Shown here: one piece after another, positions 1 through 9,690 of the stretch
How the letters are laid out: every line of letters begins with the position of its first letter
How positions within the stretch are numbered: position 1 is the stretch's first letter
Assembly (NCBI RefSeq): GCF_003576645.1
Contig: NC_044920.1
Coordinates: 21,638,638-21,702,637, forward strand
Source: Ipomoea triloba
Lineage: Eukaryota; Streptophyta; Magnoliopsida; Solanales; Convolvulaceae
DNA: 64,000 nt
Direction of reading: 5' to 3'
Position numbers and translations under genes: made by a program
Notes under the pieces: model-generated
Told to the model about the DNA's origin: nothing
Database searches by the model: none
Seen by the model: only the letters and a program-made list of their open reading frames with translations

Positions 1-960
1 TACACCATAGAAATAGGTTAAGCTCACACATGCTTTAAAAGCTTGTTAAAATCATATTGAGAAATGTTAATAAACAAATCTAACATTTTAAAAAACAAAT
101 AAAGTAAAAAAAAATATTATTCATGGATATATCTCCTTTTTTGCATTTAAAATGAATTGGGATTCAAAATTAAATTTTTTGTTGAGTAAGAGAAACCTCA
201 ACATTGGAAGCTAAGTTTTTAAACAGAGAAAAAATTAGTTCTACGGCAAGAAATGACTTATTGGAAAAAAAAAATTGTACATGAAATGCACCCAAGGCGG
301 CCAACAGGTGTGTGCATTTCACGCGCATGTTGGGGGCGAAAATTTCAAAACAATGGATGTTAATGTGTTAATTAAGTTGATGCCCACTAGGGAAAAGTCC
401 TAACCATTGAGTATTCACTTATAAATACACTCACCAATTTTAAGAGATAATGATTCTCCAAACTCATCAAAATGACTTTGGTGTATCCTCTTTTGTCCCG
501 ACGAAGATCTAGTTCTCCGCGATGACGAACTAGCATGATGCACAACATGGCTAGCGATCGGTGGTGATTCAAAAATGCTACTGACATCTGGATGATAACT
601 CCATTGATCATCGGAGCTTCTTGGACCTAACACTTCATGTGTCAATGTTGTAGCCATTAATTATTTGTTCTAAACCAAGAACATAATTTTTGGAGAAAGA
701 AAAAATCGTGCGTGAAATGCACATTGGGCGCCAAATAGGTATAGGTGAAGGTTGTTTTTCCTTCTATACGCTAAAAATTCATGAGCCCACCATGATTTAC
801 GTTACGATGATAAGAATTTATACTAATGACATGTGTTGAATTCTCACATGATTTAAAAGCTTGTAAAGTCATATTGACAAATGTTAATGAACAAATCTAA
901 CAGTTATAAAAAAAAAAAACAAATGAAGAAAAAGAGATTATTCATGGATATATCTCTTAT
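1..960. repeat. AT-rich spacer with diverged direct duplication
   Basis: A block near 16-150 recurs near 838-960: both run from a CACATG/TTTAAAAGCTTGT segment through AACAAATCTAAC to TATTCATGGATATATCTC. A second pair shares a TGAAATGCAC-centred segment near 270-310 and 700-735. No conserved gene is visible apart from the weak ORF listed separately. It is probably decayed transposon or duplicated intergenic DNA. Confidence 0.5.
415..657 (-). CDS. hypothetical 80-residue ORF, probably a fragment
   Basis: An open frame of 80 residues starts with MATTLTHEV and contains a serine/arginine stretch (SSSSRRTRSSS) near residues 43-53. I recognise no domain, signal peptide or membrane segment. It lies inside a locally duplicated AT-rich stretch and no homologous reading frame is seen in the other copy. 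It may be a relic exon or chance. An RNA read or a homologue in a related species would be needed to accept it. Confidence 0.2.
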   Translation of the reverse strand: MATTLTHEVLGPRSSDDQWSYHPDVSSIFESPPIASHVVHHASSSSRRTRSSSGQKRIHQSHFDEFGESLSLKIGECIYK

Positions 961-1949
961 TTAATTTTAAAATGATTTGAGAGACTCAAAACTAAGTTTT
1001 TAGTTGGAAAATGTTTTCTGTTTTCAGTTTTTTAATTTTTTAGTTTTCATTTTCAGTTTTCTGTTTAGAAAACTTGTTTACTAACACAGTAACACTTATT
1101 TTTTCAAATTTATTTTTTTAATTAGATTAATTCTATAAAATCAAGACAAAGTTTAATTTCAAATGATTTTTAGACTTTATATTTAAAATATTTTAAAATA
1201 TATGTGGTTTGAATTGAATAAATATAGTTTTTACTTTTAAGTTCAATATATTTTTTACATTTGATATCCGGACCAAATTTATATATGTATATAACATAAC
1301 TAAAAATATATCTGACCCAATAACTTATTAAGTTCACATAAAATTTAATTTAGATAATATAAATATTTTTTGAGCTAATATTTAAAATATTTTTGGATAT
1401 ATTCATTTGAATTACATGTATATAAATATATAATTTTTTACTTTGAATTCTAATATAGTAATATATGTGAAATTTCAATATTCAATATCCGAACCAAACT
1501 TGTATATTACGATATAACATAACAAAAAATATCTGAATCAATAATCAATTGAGTTCAATCAAAATATAAAACTTGGTATAAAATACGATTTTTAATTTTG
1601 ATAATGTGAATGATTTCTAATTTTAAACATAAGCAAATAGGTATGTTTAAATAAGTAATACAAGTAGAAAAGAGAGAAGATGGTGATAAGTAAAAGAAGA
1701 TGATAATGATTGTAATCAAATAGTCGATAGATGATAATGAATAAATATGTAAGTAGATAATAGCGAGAATATGGTTATAGTGACATATAATCAAATATTC
1801 GATAGATGATTCTGTTTTTTAGTTTTATAGAAAATTGTTTCCGGTCTTTAAAATGACAAAATTGTGCGTGCTAGTAAACATGTTTTCTATTTTCTGTTTT
1901 CTAATTCTCCAGATTTCTTGGAGAAATTTTTCAATTAGTAAACGAGCCC
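961..1949. other. AT-rich intergenic DNA, no gene seen
   Basis: About 1 kb of AT-rich sequence. TTTTCTGTTTTC-like runs occur at both ends (near 1010-1080 and 1860-1915) and could be decayed terminal repeats of a MITE. No convincing coding or RNA gene is seen. Confidence 0.4.
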
Positions 1950-2375
1950 CAAAGTTTCACTTAAAAGAAATTTGTGAACATTACATTTCAGTGCAGTCAA
2001 ACTTGATCCTGGAGGTATTGGTAATTGGGGAACTAGGGATGACAATAGGATGACCATAACTGTAATGCATTGCATCCACATCATACTGTCCCAAAGATTT
2101 GGCTTCTTTCCCCCTACATCCTGCAATATCCCCACTCTCCCATCCCACATACTTTTCCAATTCAATCATGCTTCCTTTTATTAATCCTACTTATATATCT
2201 TCCATTATTTTTCTTCAAAACTAAACTAGCATTTTTCACTATTGTATATCTGTCCATCTACCACAGAATTATGCAATCAAACCTGCATCAACATTGTAAT
2301 GTGGACCATGATCCAATAATATAATTTCCCAACATTATAATTCCAATTACGTAAATATTGCATTCCCCATTAATT

Positions 2376-2447
2376 GGGTGTTTGGTCTAGTGGTATGATT
2401 CTTGCTTTGGGTGTAAGAGGTTGTGAGTTCACTTCACACAACACCCC
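2376..2447 (+). tRNA. tRNA-Pro(TGG), unit 1 copy 1, slightly degraded
   Basis: A 72-nt cloverleaf: acceptor GGGTGTT/AACACCC and anticodon stem CTTGC/GTAAG with loop TTTGGGT, anticodon TGG at 2408-2410. The T-stem GTGAG/CACAC has one mismatch, and its loop reads TTCACTT instead of TTCAATT. Function is uncertain. Confidence 0.55.
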
Positions 2448-2526
2448 TCACCTTATTCTTGGATTACAACAAATCACACTCATGCATATACTCAATCAGC
2501 ATTCTCTCACTTTCATTTCATCAATT

Positions 2527-2563
2527 GCGTGTTTGGTTTAGTGTTATGATTCTTGCAACACCC
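2527..2563 (+). pseudogene. 37-nt internally deleted tRNA-Pro, unit 1
   Basis: The 5' acceptor strand (GCGTGTT), D-arm and half the anticodon stem are fused directly to the 3' acceptor strand AACACCC. The anticodon loop and T-arm (B box) are missing, so it cannot be a decoding tRNA. The same deletion occurs at 4183, 5824 and 7583. Confidence 0.8.
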
Positions 2564-2692
2564 TTAACACTTTTTTACCAGTAAATCACACTCATGCATA
2601 TACTTAATCAGCGCTCTTTCGTCTAAATATTTAACAAACTAGTGTTTAGACTTTAGCTGTTCAAATGATCAATGTGGAATCAATAATTAATT

Positions 2693-2764
2693 GTGTGTTT
2701 GGTCTAGTGGTATGATTCTCGCTTAGGTTGCGAGAGGTTGTGAGTTCAATTCTTATAACACTCA
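2693..2764 (+). pseudogene. tRNA-Pro(AGG)-like, degraded, unit 1
   Basis: Anticodon AGG at 2725-2727 in loop TTAGGTT, where position 37 is T rather than G. Acceptor GTGTGTT/AACACTC has a mismatch, and T-stem GTGAG/CTTAT is broken. It is probably inactive. Confidence 0.65.
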
Positions 2765-2899
2765 TCACCATTTTACACCTCATAACAAGTCACACTCATG
2801 CATATACTCAGTTAGCAGTCTTCCACCCTTTCAATATTAAACAAACTAGTGTTTAGACATTTGTTGCTCAAATGCTCAATGTGGAATCAACAATTAATT

Positions 2900-2971
2900 G
2901 GGTGTTTGGTCTAGTGGTATGATTTTCACTTTGGGTGCTAGAGGTCGTGAGTACAATTCTCATAACACCCA
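2900..2971 (+). pseudogene. tRNA-Pro(TGG)-like, degraded, unit 1
   Basis: The acceptor GGGTGTT/AACACCC is intact and the loop carries TGG. The anticodon stem TTCAC/GCTAG has two mismatches, and the T-loop TTC is changed to TAC, which damages the B box. Confidence 0.65.
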
Positions 2972-3108
2972 CCATTTTACACCTCATAACAAGTCACACT
3001 CATGCAAATACTCAGTTAGCAGTCTTCCACTCTTTCATCTCAATATTAAACAAACTAGTGTTTAGACATTTGTTGATCAAATGCTCAATGTGGAATCAAT
3101 AATTCATT

Positions 3109-3180
3109 GGGTGTTTGGTCTAGTGGTATGATTCTCGCTTTAGGTGCAAGAGGTCATGAGTTCAATTCTCGCAACACACC
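3109..3180 (+). pseudogene. tRNA-Pro body with TAG anticodon, unit 1
   Basis: A full 72-nt proline tRNA frame whose anticodon loop is TTTAGGT, placing TAG (a leucine anticodon) at 3141-3143 instead of TGG. Stem CTCGC/GCAAG, T-stem ATGAG/CTCGC and acceptor GGGTGTT/AACACAC each carry a mismatch. It is most likely a decaying copy. If transcribed and charged by ProRS it would misread CUA. Confidence 0.6.
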
Positions 3181-3966
3181 TAACTTCTTTACCGCTCACA
3201 ACAAGTAAAGTATGCAAAGGTGGCATTAACTTGAACTTTACGTATAAAAAAACATGTCAAAATGAATTGATTGTATTTTTTTCTCAACTTTAGGGGCTTA
3301 ATTGAAGCGTCCTAATTGCATTTTCTCAAATAATTTCAAGCACATTTGACCCTTATCCAAAAAATATATAAATAAATAAATAAGAATCCAACTCATTTAC
3401 CATGATAACTATCATGGAAATTGTTGAGTTGGACCAAATTGATGTGGCCTTAATTTTTTTGGGACCGTCCTGAAACAAAGTAACAAAAGACAGTTTGAAT
3501 AAAACAGCTGATAAAAATGAAATGAAAACAGAACATCCAAAGTTTAACTAGAAAGAAATTTCTGAACATTACATTTCAGTGCAGTCAAACTTGATCTAGG
3601 AGGTATTTGTAATAGCGGAACTAGGGATGGCAACTGGATGGCCATAACTGTAATGCACTGCATCCCACATCATCGTGTCCCAAAGAGTTGGCTTCTTTCA
3701 TCCCAACATCCTGCAATATCCACACTCTCCCATCCCACATTATTTTCCAATTCAATCATGCTTCCTCTTTATTAACCATACTTATATATCTTCCATTCTT
3801 TTTCTTCAAAACTAAACTAGCATTTTTCACTAATGTATATCTATCAATGTACCACAGAATTTTGAAGTCAGACCAACAGCAACATTGTAATGTGGACCAT
3901 GGTCCAATAATATAATTTCCCAACATTATATTTCCAATTACGTAAATATTGCAATTCCCATCAATT

Positions 3967-4038
3967 GGGTGTTTGGTCTGGTGGTATGATTCTTGCTTTG
4001 GGTGCAAGAGGTCGTGAGTTTGATTCTCACAACACCCC
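3967..4038 (+). tRNA. tRNA-Pro(TGG), unit 2 copy 1
   Basis: 72 nt with perfect acceptor (GGGTGTT/AACACCC), anticodon stem CTTGC/GCAAG and T-stem GTGAG/CTCAC. Anticodon TGG at 3999-4001. The T-loop reads TTTGATT (usual TTCRANN) and the D-loop has G where the other copies have A, so promoter strength may be reduced. T-runs follow within about 30 bases. Confidence 0.7.
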
Positions 4039-4182
4039 TCAACCTCACTGTATTTTTGGATTGCAACAAATCACACTCAGACATATACTCAATCAGCAAT
4101 CTCTCATTTTCATCTCAATATGTAACAAACTTGTATTTAAACTTTAGTTGATCAAATGCTCAATTTGAAATCAACATCAATT

Positions 4183-4219
4183 GCGTGTTTGGTTTAGTGG
4201 TATGATTCTTGCAACAACC
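4183..4219 (+). pseudogene. 37-nt internally deleted tRNA-Pro, unit 2
   Basis: Same deletion junction (TTGC/AACA) as in the other units. The 3' acceptor here is AACAACC. There is no anticodon or T-arm. Confidence 0.8.
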
Positions 4220-4359
4220 TTCTCACTTTTTTACCAGCAAATCACATTCATACATATACTCAATCAGTACTCTTTCGCTCTTTCGTCACAATATTTAACA
4301 AACTAGTGATTTAGACTTAGGTGCTGCTCAAATGCTCAATGTGGAATCAATAATTAATT

Positions 4360-4431
4360 GGGTGTTTGGTCTAGTGGTATGATTCTCGCTTAGGGTGCGA
4401 GTGGTTGTGAGTTCAATTCTCACAACACCCC
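4360..4431 (+). tRNA. tRNA-Pro(AGG), intact, unit 2
   Basis: All stems pair: acceptor GGGTGTT/AACACCC, anticodon stem CTCGC/GCGAG, T-stem GTGAG/CTCAC with loop TTCAATT. Anticodon AGG at 4392-4394 (wobble A34, read as inosine) serves CCU/CCC codons. The A box TGGTCTAGTGG and B box are intact, CAA motifs precede the gene and TTTT follows shortly after. It is one of the best candidates for a functional copy. Confidence 0.87.
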
Positions 4432-4523
4432 CCAGAATTTTACAAGTCACACTCATGCATATACTCAGTTAGCAGTTTTCCACTCTTTCATCTGAATACT
4501 CAATGTGGAATCAACAATTAATT

Positions 4524-4595
4524 GGGTGTTTGGTCTAGTGGTATGATTCTTGCTTTGGGTGCGAGAGGTCGTGAGTTCAATTCTCACAACACCCC
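4524..4595 (+). tRNA. tRNA-Pro(TGG), intact, unit 2
   Basis: Acceptor and T-stem are perfect. Anticodon stem CTTGC/GCGAG has one T-G wobble. Anticodon TGG at 4556-4558 and T-loop TTCAATT. TTTT about 8 bases downstream can serve as Pol III terminator. Confidence 0.87.
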
Positions 4596-4735
4596 TCAAC
4601 ATTTTAGACCTCATAACAATTCACACTCATGCACATACTCAGTTAGCAGTCTTCCACTCTTTCATCTGAATATTAAACAAACTAGTGTTTAGACATTTGT
4701 TGATCAAATGCACAATGTGGCATTAACAATTTGTT

Positions 4736-4807
4736 GGATGTTTGGTCTAGTGGTATGATTCTAGCTATGGGTGCGAGAAGTCGTGAGTTCAATTCTCACA
4801 ACACCCC
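4736..4807 (+). tRNA. tRNA-Pro(TGG), unit 2 last copy, doubtful
   Basis: Anticodon TGG at 4768-4770. Acceptor GGATGTT/AACACCC has an A/C mismatch and anticodon stem CTAGC/GCGAG an A/G mismatch. The T-arm is intact. It may be transcribed but poorly folded. Confidence 0.5.
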
Positions 4808-5608
4808 TAACCTCTTTACCGCTCACAGCAGGTAAACTATGCTAAGGTGGCATCCAAGTTAGCATTAACTTGAACTTTACGTATAAAAACATGTCAAAAT
4901 GTCTTGATTGAATTTTTTTCTGAACTTTAGGGGCTTAATTGGAGCGTATTATTGTTGAATGGCCTAATTGCATTTTCTCAAATAGTTTCAAGCATATTTG
5001 ACCCTTATCCAAAAAAAAAGAAAAAAGAATCCAACTCATTTACCATGATAACTATCTTGGAAATTGTTGAGTTGGACCCAATTGAAGTGGCCTCAATTCT
5101 TTTGGGACTGTCCTGAAACATAGTAACAAAAGACAGTTTGAATGAAACAGTTGATAAAAATGAAATGAAAACAGAACATCCAAAGTTTCACTAGAAAGAA
5201 ACTTGTGATCATTACATTTCAGTGCAGTCAAACTTGATCCAGGAGGTATTTGTAATAGGGGAACTACGGATGGCAATAGAATAGCCATAACTGTAATGCA
5301 CTGCATCCCACATCATCCTATCCCAAAGATTTGGCTTCTTTCTTCCCTACATCCTACAATATCCACACTCTCCCAACCCACATAATTTTCCAATTCAATC
5401 ATGCTTCCGTTTATTAACCCTACTTATATATCTTCCATTCTTTTTCTTCAAAACTAAACTGCCATTTTTCACTAATGTATATCTATCAATGTACCACAGA
5501 ATTATGAAGTCAAACCAACATCAATATTGTAATGTGGACTATGGTCCAATAATATAATTTCCCAACATTATATTCCCAATTACGTAAATATTGCATTCCC
5601 CATCAATT

Positions 5609-5679
5609 GGGTGTTTGGTCTAGTGGATGATTCTTGCTTCGGGTGTAAGAGGTTGTGAGTTCGATTCTAACAACACCTG
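5609..5679 (+). tRNA. tRNA-Pro(CGG)-like, unit 3 copy 1
   Basis: Loop TTCGGGT gives anticodon CGG at 5640-5642, the only CGG in the array. The D-loop lacks one base (71 nt in total), T-stem GTGAG/CTAAC has a mismatch, and the first acceptor pair is G-T. Function is uncertain. It is homologous by position to the TGG copies at 2376 and 3967, so CGG probably arose by a T-to-C change. Confidence 0.5.
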
Positions 5680-5823
5680 TCATCCTCATCGTATTTTTGG
5701 ATTACAACAAATCACACTCATACTTATACTCAATCGGAAATCTCTCACTTTTCATCTCAATATGCAACAAACTTGTTTTAAACTTTAGTTGATCAAATGC
5801 TCAATTTGTAATCAACATCAATT

Positions 5824-5860
5824 GCGTGTTTGGTTTAGTGGTATGATTCTTGCAACACCC
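5824..5860 (+). pseudogene. 37-nt internally deleted tRNA-Pro, unit 3
   Basis: Nearly identical to the 37-nt copies at 2527 and 7583. The A-box region is present and the anticodon loop and T-arm are absent. Confidence 0.8.
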
Positions 5861-5997
5861 TTCACACTTTTTTACCAGCAAATCACACTCATGCATATAC
5901 TTAATCAGCACTCTTTCGCTCTTTCGTCTCAATATTTAACAAACTAGTGTTTAGACTTTAGCTGCTCAAATGCTCAATGTGGAATCAATAATTAATT

Positions 5998-6072
5998 GGG
6001 TGTTTGGTCTAGTGGTATGATTCTCGCTTAGGGTGCGAGAGGTTGTGTGTTCAATGATTCTCACAACATCCC
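5998..6072 (+). pseudogene. tRNA-Pro(AGG)-like with T-arm insertion, unit 3
   Basis: Acceptor, D-arm and anticodon arm (AGG at 6030-6032) look normal. The T-arm has a three-base insertion (TTCAATGATT loop) and a GTGTG stem strand, and the 3' acceptor is AACATCC. Probably dead. Confidence 0.65.
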
Positions 6073-6177
6073 TCACAACTCATAACAAGTCACACTCATG
6101 CATATACTCAGTTAGCAGTCTTTCATCTGAATATTAAACAATTGCTCAAATGCTCAATGTGGAATCAACAATTAATT

Positions 6178-6249
6178 GGGTGTTTGGTCTAGTGGCATGA
6201 TTCTCGCTTAGGGTGAGAGAGGTCGTGAGTTCAATTCTCACAACACCCC
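6178..6249 (+). tRNA. tRNA-Pro(AGG), unit 3
   Basis: Anticodon AGG at 6210-6212. Acceptor and T-stem are perfect. Anticodon stem CTCGC/GAGAG has one G/A mismatch and the D-loop has one change (GGCATG). Possibly functional. Confidence 0.6.
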
Positions 6250-6377
6250 TCACCATTGACTCATAACAAGTCACACTCATGCATGTACTCAGTTAGCAGT
6301 CTTCCACTCTTTCATCTAAATATTAAACAAACTAGTGTTTAGACATTTGTTGCTCAATGTGGAATCAAAAATTAATT

Positions 6378-6449
6378 GGGTGTTTGGTCCAGTGGTATGA
6401 TTCTTGCTTTGGGTGCGAGGTGTTATGAGTTCAATTCTCATAAAACCCC
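6378..6449 (+). tRNA. tRNA-Pro(TGG), unit 3
   Basis: Anticodon TGG at 6410-6412. The T-stem is ATGAG/CTCAT, a compensated base-pair change that keeps pairing. The acceptor GGGTGTT/AAAACCC has one mismatch. Confidence 0.55.
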
Positions 6450-6588
6450 TCACCATTTTTACCTCATAACAAGTCACACTCATGCATATACTCAGTTAGT
6501 AGTCTTCCACTCTTTCTTCTCAATATTAAACAAACTAGTGTTTAGACATTTGTTGATCAAATGCTCAATGTGGTATCAATAATTTGTT

Positions 6589-6660
6589 GGGTGTTTGGTC
6601 TAGTGGTATGATTCTTGCTTTGGGTGCGAGAGGTCGTGAGTTCAATTCTCACAGCACCCC
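6589..6660 (+). tRNA. tRNA-Pro(TGG), near-intact, unit 3 last copy
   Basis: Anticodon TGG at 6621-6623. Acceptor GGGTGTT/AGCACCC pairs fully with one T-G wobble. The T-stem and loop are normal and the anticodon stem has one wobble. A good candidate, although the downstream T-run is only TTT near 6667. Confidence 0.78.
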
Positions 6661-7416
6661 TAACTTCTTTACCCCTCACGACTAGTTAAGTATGTGTTTG
6701 AATTTTTGTCTCAACTATTGGGGCTTAATTGCAGCGTATTATTGTTGAATGGCCTAATTGCATTTTCTCAAATAGTTTGAAGCGCATTTGACCCTTATCC
6801 AAAAAAATTTATAAATAAATAAATAAATAAATAAGAATCCAACTCATTTACCATGATAACTATCTTGGAAATGGTTAAGTTGGACCCAATTGAAGTGACC
6901 TCAATTTTTTTGGGACATTCCTGAAACAAAGTAACAAAAGAAAGTTTTAATCAAACAGCTGATAAAAATGAAATGAAAACATAACATCCAAAGTTTCACT
7001 AGAAAGAAATTTGTGAACATTACATTTCAGTGCAGTCAAACTTGATTCAGGAGGTATTTGTAATAAGGGAACTAGGGATGGCAATAGGATGGCCATAACT
7101 GTAATGCACTGCTTCCCACATCATGTTGTCCCAAAGATTTGGCTTGTTTCCTCCCTACATTCTGCAATATCCACACTCTCCCATCCCACATAATTTTCCT
7201 GTTAAATCATGCTTTCTTTTATTAACTCTACTTATATATCTTCCATTCTTTTTCTTCAAAACTAAACTAGCATTTTTCAATAATGTATATCTATCAATGC
7301 ACCACAGAATTATGAAGTCAAACCAACACCAACATTATAATGTGGACCATGGTCCAATAATATAATTTCCCAACATTATATTTCCAATTACGTAAATATT
7401 CCATTCCCCATCAATT

Positions 7417-7437
7417 GGGTGTTCGGTCACAACACCC
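7417..7437 (+). pseudogene. 21-nt tRNA-Pro remnant, unit 4
   Basis: Only both acceptor strands remain (GGGTGTT ... AACACCC) around a CGGTCAC core. It occupies the position of the first tRNA in the other units. Confidence 0.7.
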
Positions 7438-7582
7438 CTCATCCTCACCGTATTTGTTGGATTGCAACAAATCACACTCATACATATACTCAATCAGCAA
7501 TCTCTCACTTTCATCTCAATATGCAACAAACTTGTTTTAAACTTTAGTTGATCAAATGCTCAATTTGAAATCAACATCAATT

Positions 7583-7619
7583 GCGTGTTTGGTTTAGTGG
7601 TATGATTCTTGCAACACCC
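7583..7619 (+). pseudogene. 37-nt internally deleted tRNA-Pro, unit 4
   Basis: Same 37-nt form and junction as in units 1-3. It has stayed the same length in all four units. Confidence 0.8.
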
Positions 7620-7748
7620 TTCACGCTTTTTTACCAGTAAATCACACTCATGCATATACTCAATCAGCACTCTTTCGTCTCAATATTTAACAAACTAGTG
7701 TTTAGACTTTAGCTGCTCAAATTCTCAATGTGTAATCAATAATTAACT

Positions 7749-7820
7749 GGGTGTTTGGTTTAGTGGTATGATTCTTGCTTTGGGTGCAAGAGGTCGTGAG
7801 TTTGATTCTCACAACACCCC
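7749..7820 (+). tRNA. tRNA-Pro(TGG), unit 4
   Basis: Perfect acceptor, anticodon stem CTTGC/GCAAG and T-stem. Anticodon TGG at 7781-7783. The T-loop is TTTGATT as in the copy at 3967. TTTT follows within about 10 bases. Confidence 0.72.
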
Positions 7821-7960
7821 TCACAATTTTACAACTCATAACAAGTCACACTCGTGCATATACTCAATTAGCCGTCTTCTACTCTTTCATCTGAATATTA
7901 AACAAACTAGTGTTTAGACATTTGTTGCTCAAATGCTCAATGTGGAATCAACAATTAATT

Positions 7961-8031
7961 GGGTGTTTGGTCTAGTGGTATGATTCTTGCTTTGGGTGCG
8001 GTCGTTGTGAGTTCAATTCTCACAACACCCC
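7961..8031 (+). pseudogene. tRNA-Pro(TGG)-like with broken anticodon stem, unit 4
   Basis: Anticodon TGG at 7993-7995, but the 3' side of the anticodon stem and the variable loop are rearranged with one base lost, so CTTGC cannot pair. The other arms are intact. Confidence 0.6.
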
Positions 8032-8171
8032 TCACCATTTTACACCTCATAACAACTCACACTCGTGCATATACTAAGTTAGCAGTCTTCCACTCTTTCA
8101 TCTCAATATTAAACAAACTAGTGTTTAGACATTTGTTGATCAAATGCTCAATGTGAAATTAACAATTCGTT

Positions 8172-8243
8172 GGGTGTTTGGTCTAGTGGTATGATTCTCG
8201 CTTTGGGTGCGAAAGGTTGTGAGTTTAATTCTCACAACACCCC
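8172..8243 (+). tRNA. tRNA-Pro(TGG), unit 4 last copy
   Basis: Anticodon TGG at 8204-8206. Acceptor and T-stem are perfect. The first anticodon-stem pair is C/A mismatched (CTCGC/GCGAA) and the T-loop is TTTAATT. Possibly functional. The array ends here. Confidence 0.62.
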
Positions 8244-8331
8244 TCACCCTCATTGTTGAACTTTTTTGCAGCCATATGTAATATGTTGTACTAATTCTGA
8301 TTTACTCAAAAAGCTGTTTTTAAATGTTAGC

Positions 8332-9123
8332 GTTTTGGATAAGGTTGCAAAAATCGCTAGGCGCCCAATTTGTTTTTATTTTTTATTTTTTTTAGTCTTA
8401 ATGTTTATAGGAATTATAGCTTCCAGTACTGTTCCCCATATCTGACTCTTGAAATTCTAAAACCATAACTTCTTTTGTCTTATCCGCCCACTGAATTTCC
8501 AAAACCATTCCAGTACTCAATGCATATCGCTTTGTTTTCTCCCCATATCACTATTTGTTTTCAACTTTTCATCTGCAAAACAACCATCAGAAACTCAGAT
8601 TTGCCTCTCTTCCTTGAGACCTCAACGCATTACATTTGCTTCTCTGTCTTCTCCGTCCACGAATCGTGACTCTCTTCCTCTTCGCACTCTGCCCCTCCCA
8701 CCGCCACTTTCACGGCGACAAACCTTCCCACCGCCACGCTTTTGACACACCCCTCAGGCCTCAACAGATCTCAGCCGGCTCCACCAACAGATCATTGTCA
8801 CAGATCGCAGTCACAGGCCTCAACAGATCGCAGCCGGCTCCATCAACACAGGGAGTTTTGATAAGTTTTGGTCTGTGTCTACGAAGGCAGTTCTGAGTTC
8901 TTCTTCATTCCCGAAGAGGAAGGAAAAAAAAAAACTGATCGGTAGAGACGGTTCAGCCGGCTAGGCGGTCTAGGCGCCGCCTAAACCGCCTAGCCGGACG
9001 GCCACGGAGGTCTAGGCGCCGCCTAAACCGCCTAGCCGGACGGCCACGGAGGAGGCCGATTCCGGCCTTCCTCGCCGTGGCCGTCCGGTGCCTAGGCGCG
9101 ATTTTTACAATACTGGTTTTGGA
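8332..9123. mobile_element. hAT-like element, 776 bp, with 8-bp target duplication
   Basis: GTTTTGGA flanks both ends (8332-8339 and 9116-9123). The ends are imperfect inverted repeats around TTGCAAAAATCGC ... GCGATTTTTACAA. Near the right end a 42-bp GC-rich unit based on GGCGCCGCCTAAACCGCCTA is tandemly repeated twice (from 8968 and 9010). The interior, about 8400-8930, is unlike the ends and contains C/T-rich gene-like sequence with no recognisable protein. No transposase is present. The 8-bp duplication fits hAT. Confidence 0.65.
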
Positions 9124-9460
9124 ACAATAAGCTGTTACAAAAAACTAATTAATCAAATACTTATATGAGTTGTTTAACCAAGTCAAACAACTAATAGTAG
9201 TCAAATAAGTCAAAATTGGCTGATAAGCTAACTATATTACCAAAAAGGGCTTGTATGTAAGGGTGTGTTTGGAAACTGAAAAATGATTTTTAGAAATTAT
9301 TTTCCAGGTTTTCAATGTTTGGTTAGAGGGAAAAAATAGAAGTCAATGAAAAATATAGGTGATTTTTTGGAATATGACTTCTCCCTTTTTTGGGGAAGTC
9401 ATTTTCCGTTTGCCGCAATAGAGCAACCAATTACTCCCGCCACCACCCACCACCCCTACC
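9124..9460. other. Intergenic, MITE-like fragments
   Basis: AT-rich sequence with a GTGTGTTTGGAAACTGAAAA segment (9263-9282) similar to one near 48790, probably a shared MITE family. No gene seen. Confidence 0.35.
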
Positions 9461-9690
9461 ACCACTCACTACCCCACCACCCACCTCCACCGCCAACCAC
9501 CACCCACTACCACCCATCACCCCCGCCAACACCCACCCACCCACTTCCACCACTCACCACCACTCACTACCCCACCACCCACCTCCACCGCCAACCACCA
9601 CCCACTACCACCCATCACCCCCGCCAACACCCACCCACCCACTTCCACCACTCACCACCACTCACTACCCCACCACCACCCTCATTACCT
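9461..9690. repeat. CCA-rich minisatellite, 98-bp unit
   Basis: CACTCACTACCCCACCACC recurs at 9463, 9561 and 9659, giving a 98-bp period and about 2.3 copies. The + strand is almost free of G. Long proline/histidine/threonine open frames across it are a by-product of this composition. Confidence 0.85.

Larger units (their letters stand above)
1950..8260 (+). repeat. Higher-order tandem repeat carrying a tRNA-Pro gene cluster
   Basis: Four units begin near 1950, 3537, 5180 and 6987. Each opens with a block of about 400 bp containing CATTACATTTCAGTGCAGTC and ending in TTCCAATTACGTAAATATT. A run of five (six in unit 3) tRNA-Pro copies about 150-215 bp apart follows, each preceded by a short spacer containing CTCAATGTGGAATCAA. 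Units 1-3 then carry a tail containing ATTTGACCCTTATCC, and unit 4 stops early. CAA triplets lie just upstream of most copies and T-runs downstream, as in plant Pol III tRNA genes. The structure implies single-gene tandem duplication followed by duplication of the whole block. Confidence 0.9.

Noticed and set aside
3965..8156. Repeated small ORFs beginning MGVWS-GMILALGA at 3965, 6376 and 7959
   Set aside because: They are translations of the proline tRNA genes and their spacers. The similarity between them comes from the RNA gene repeat.
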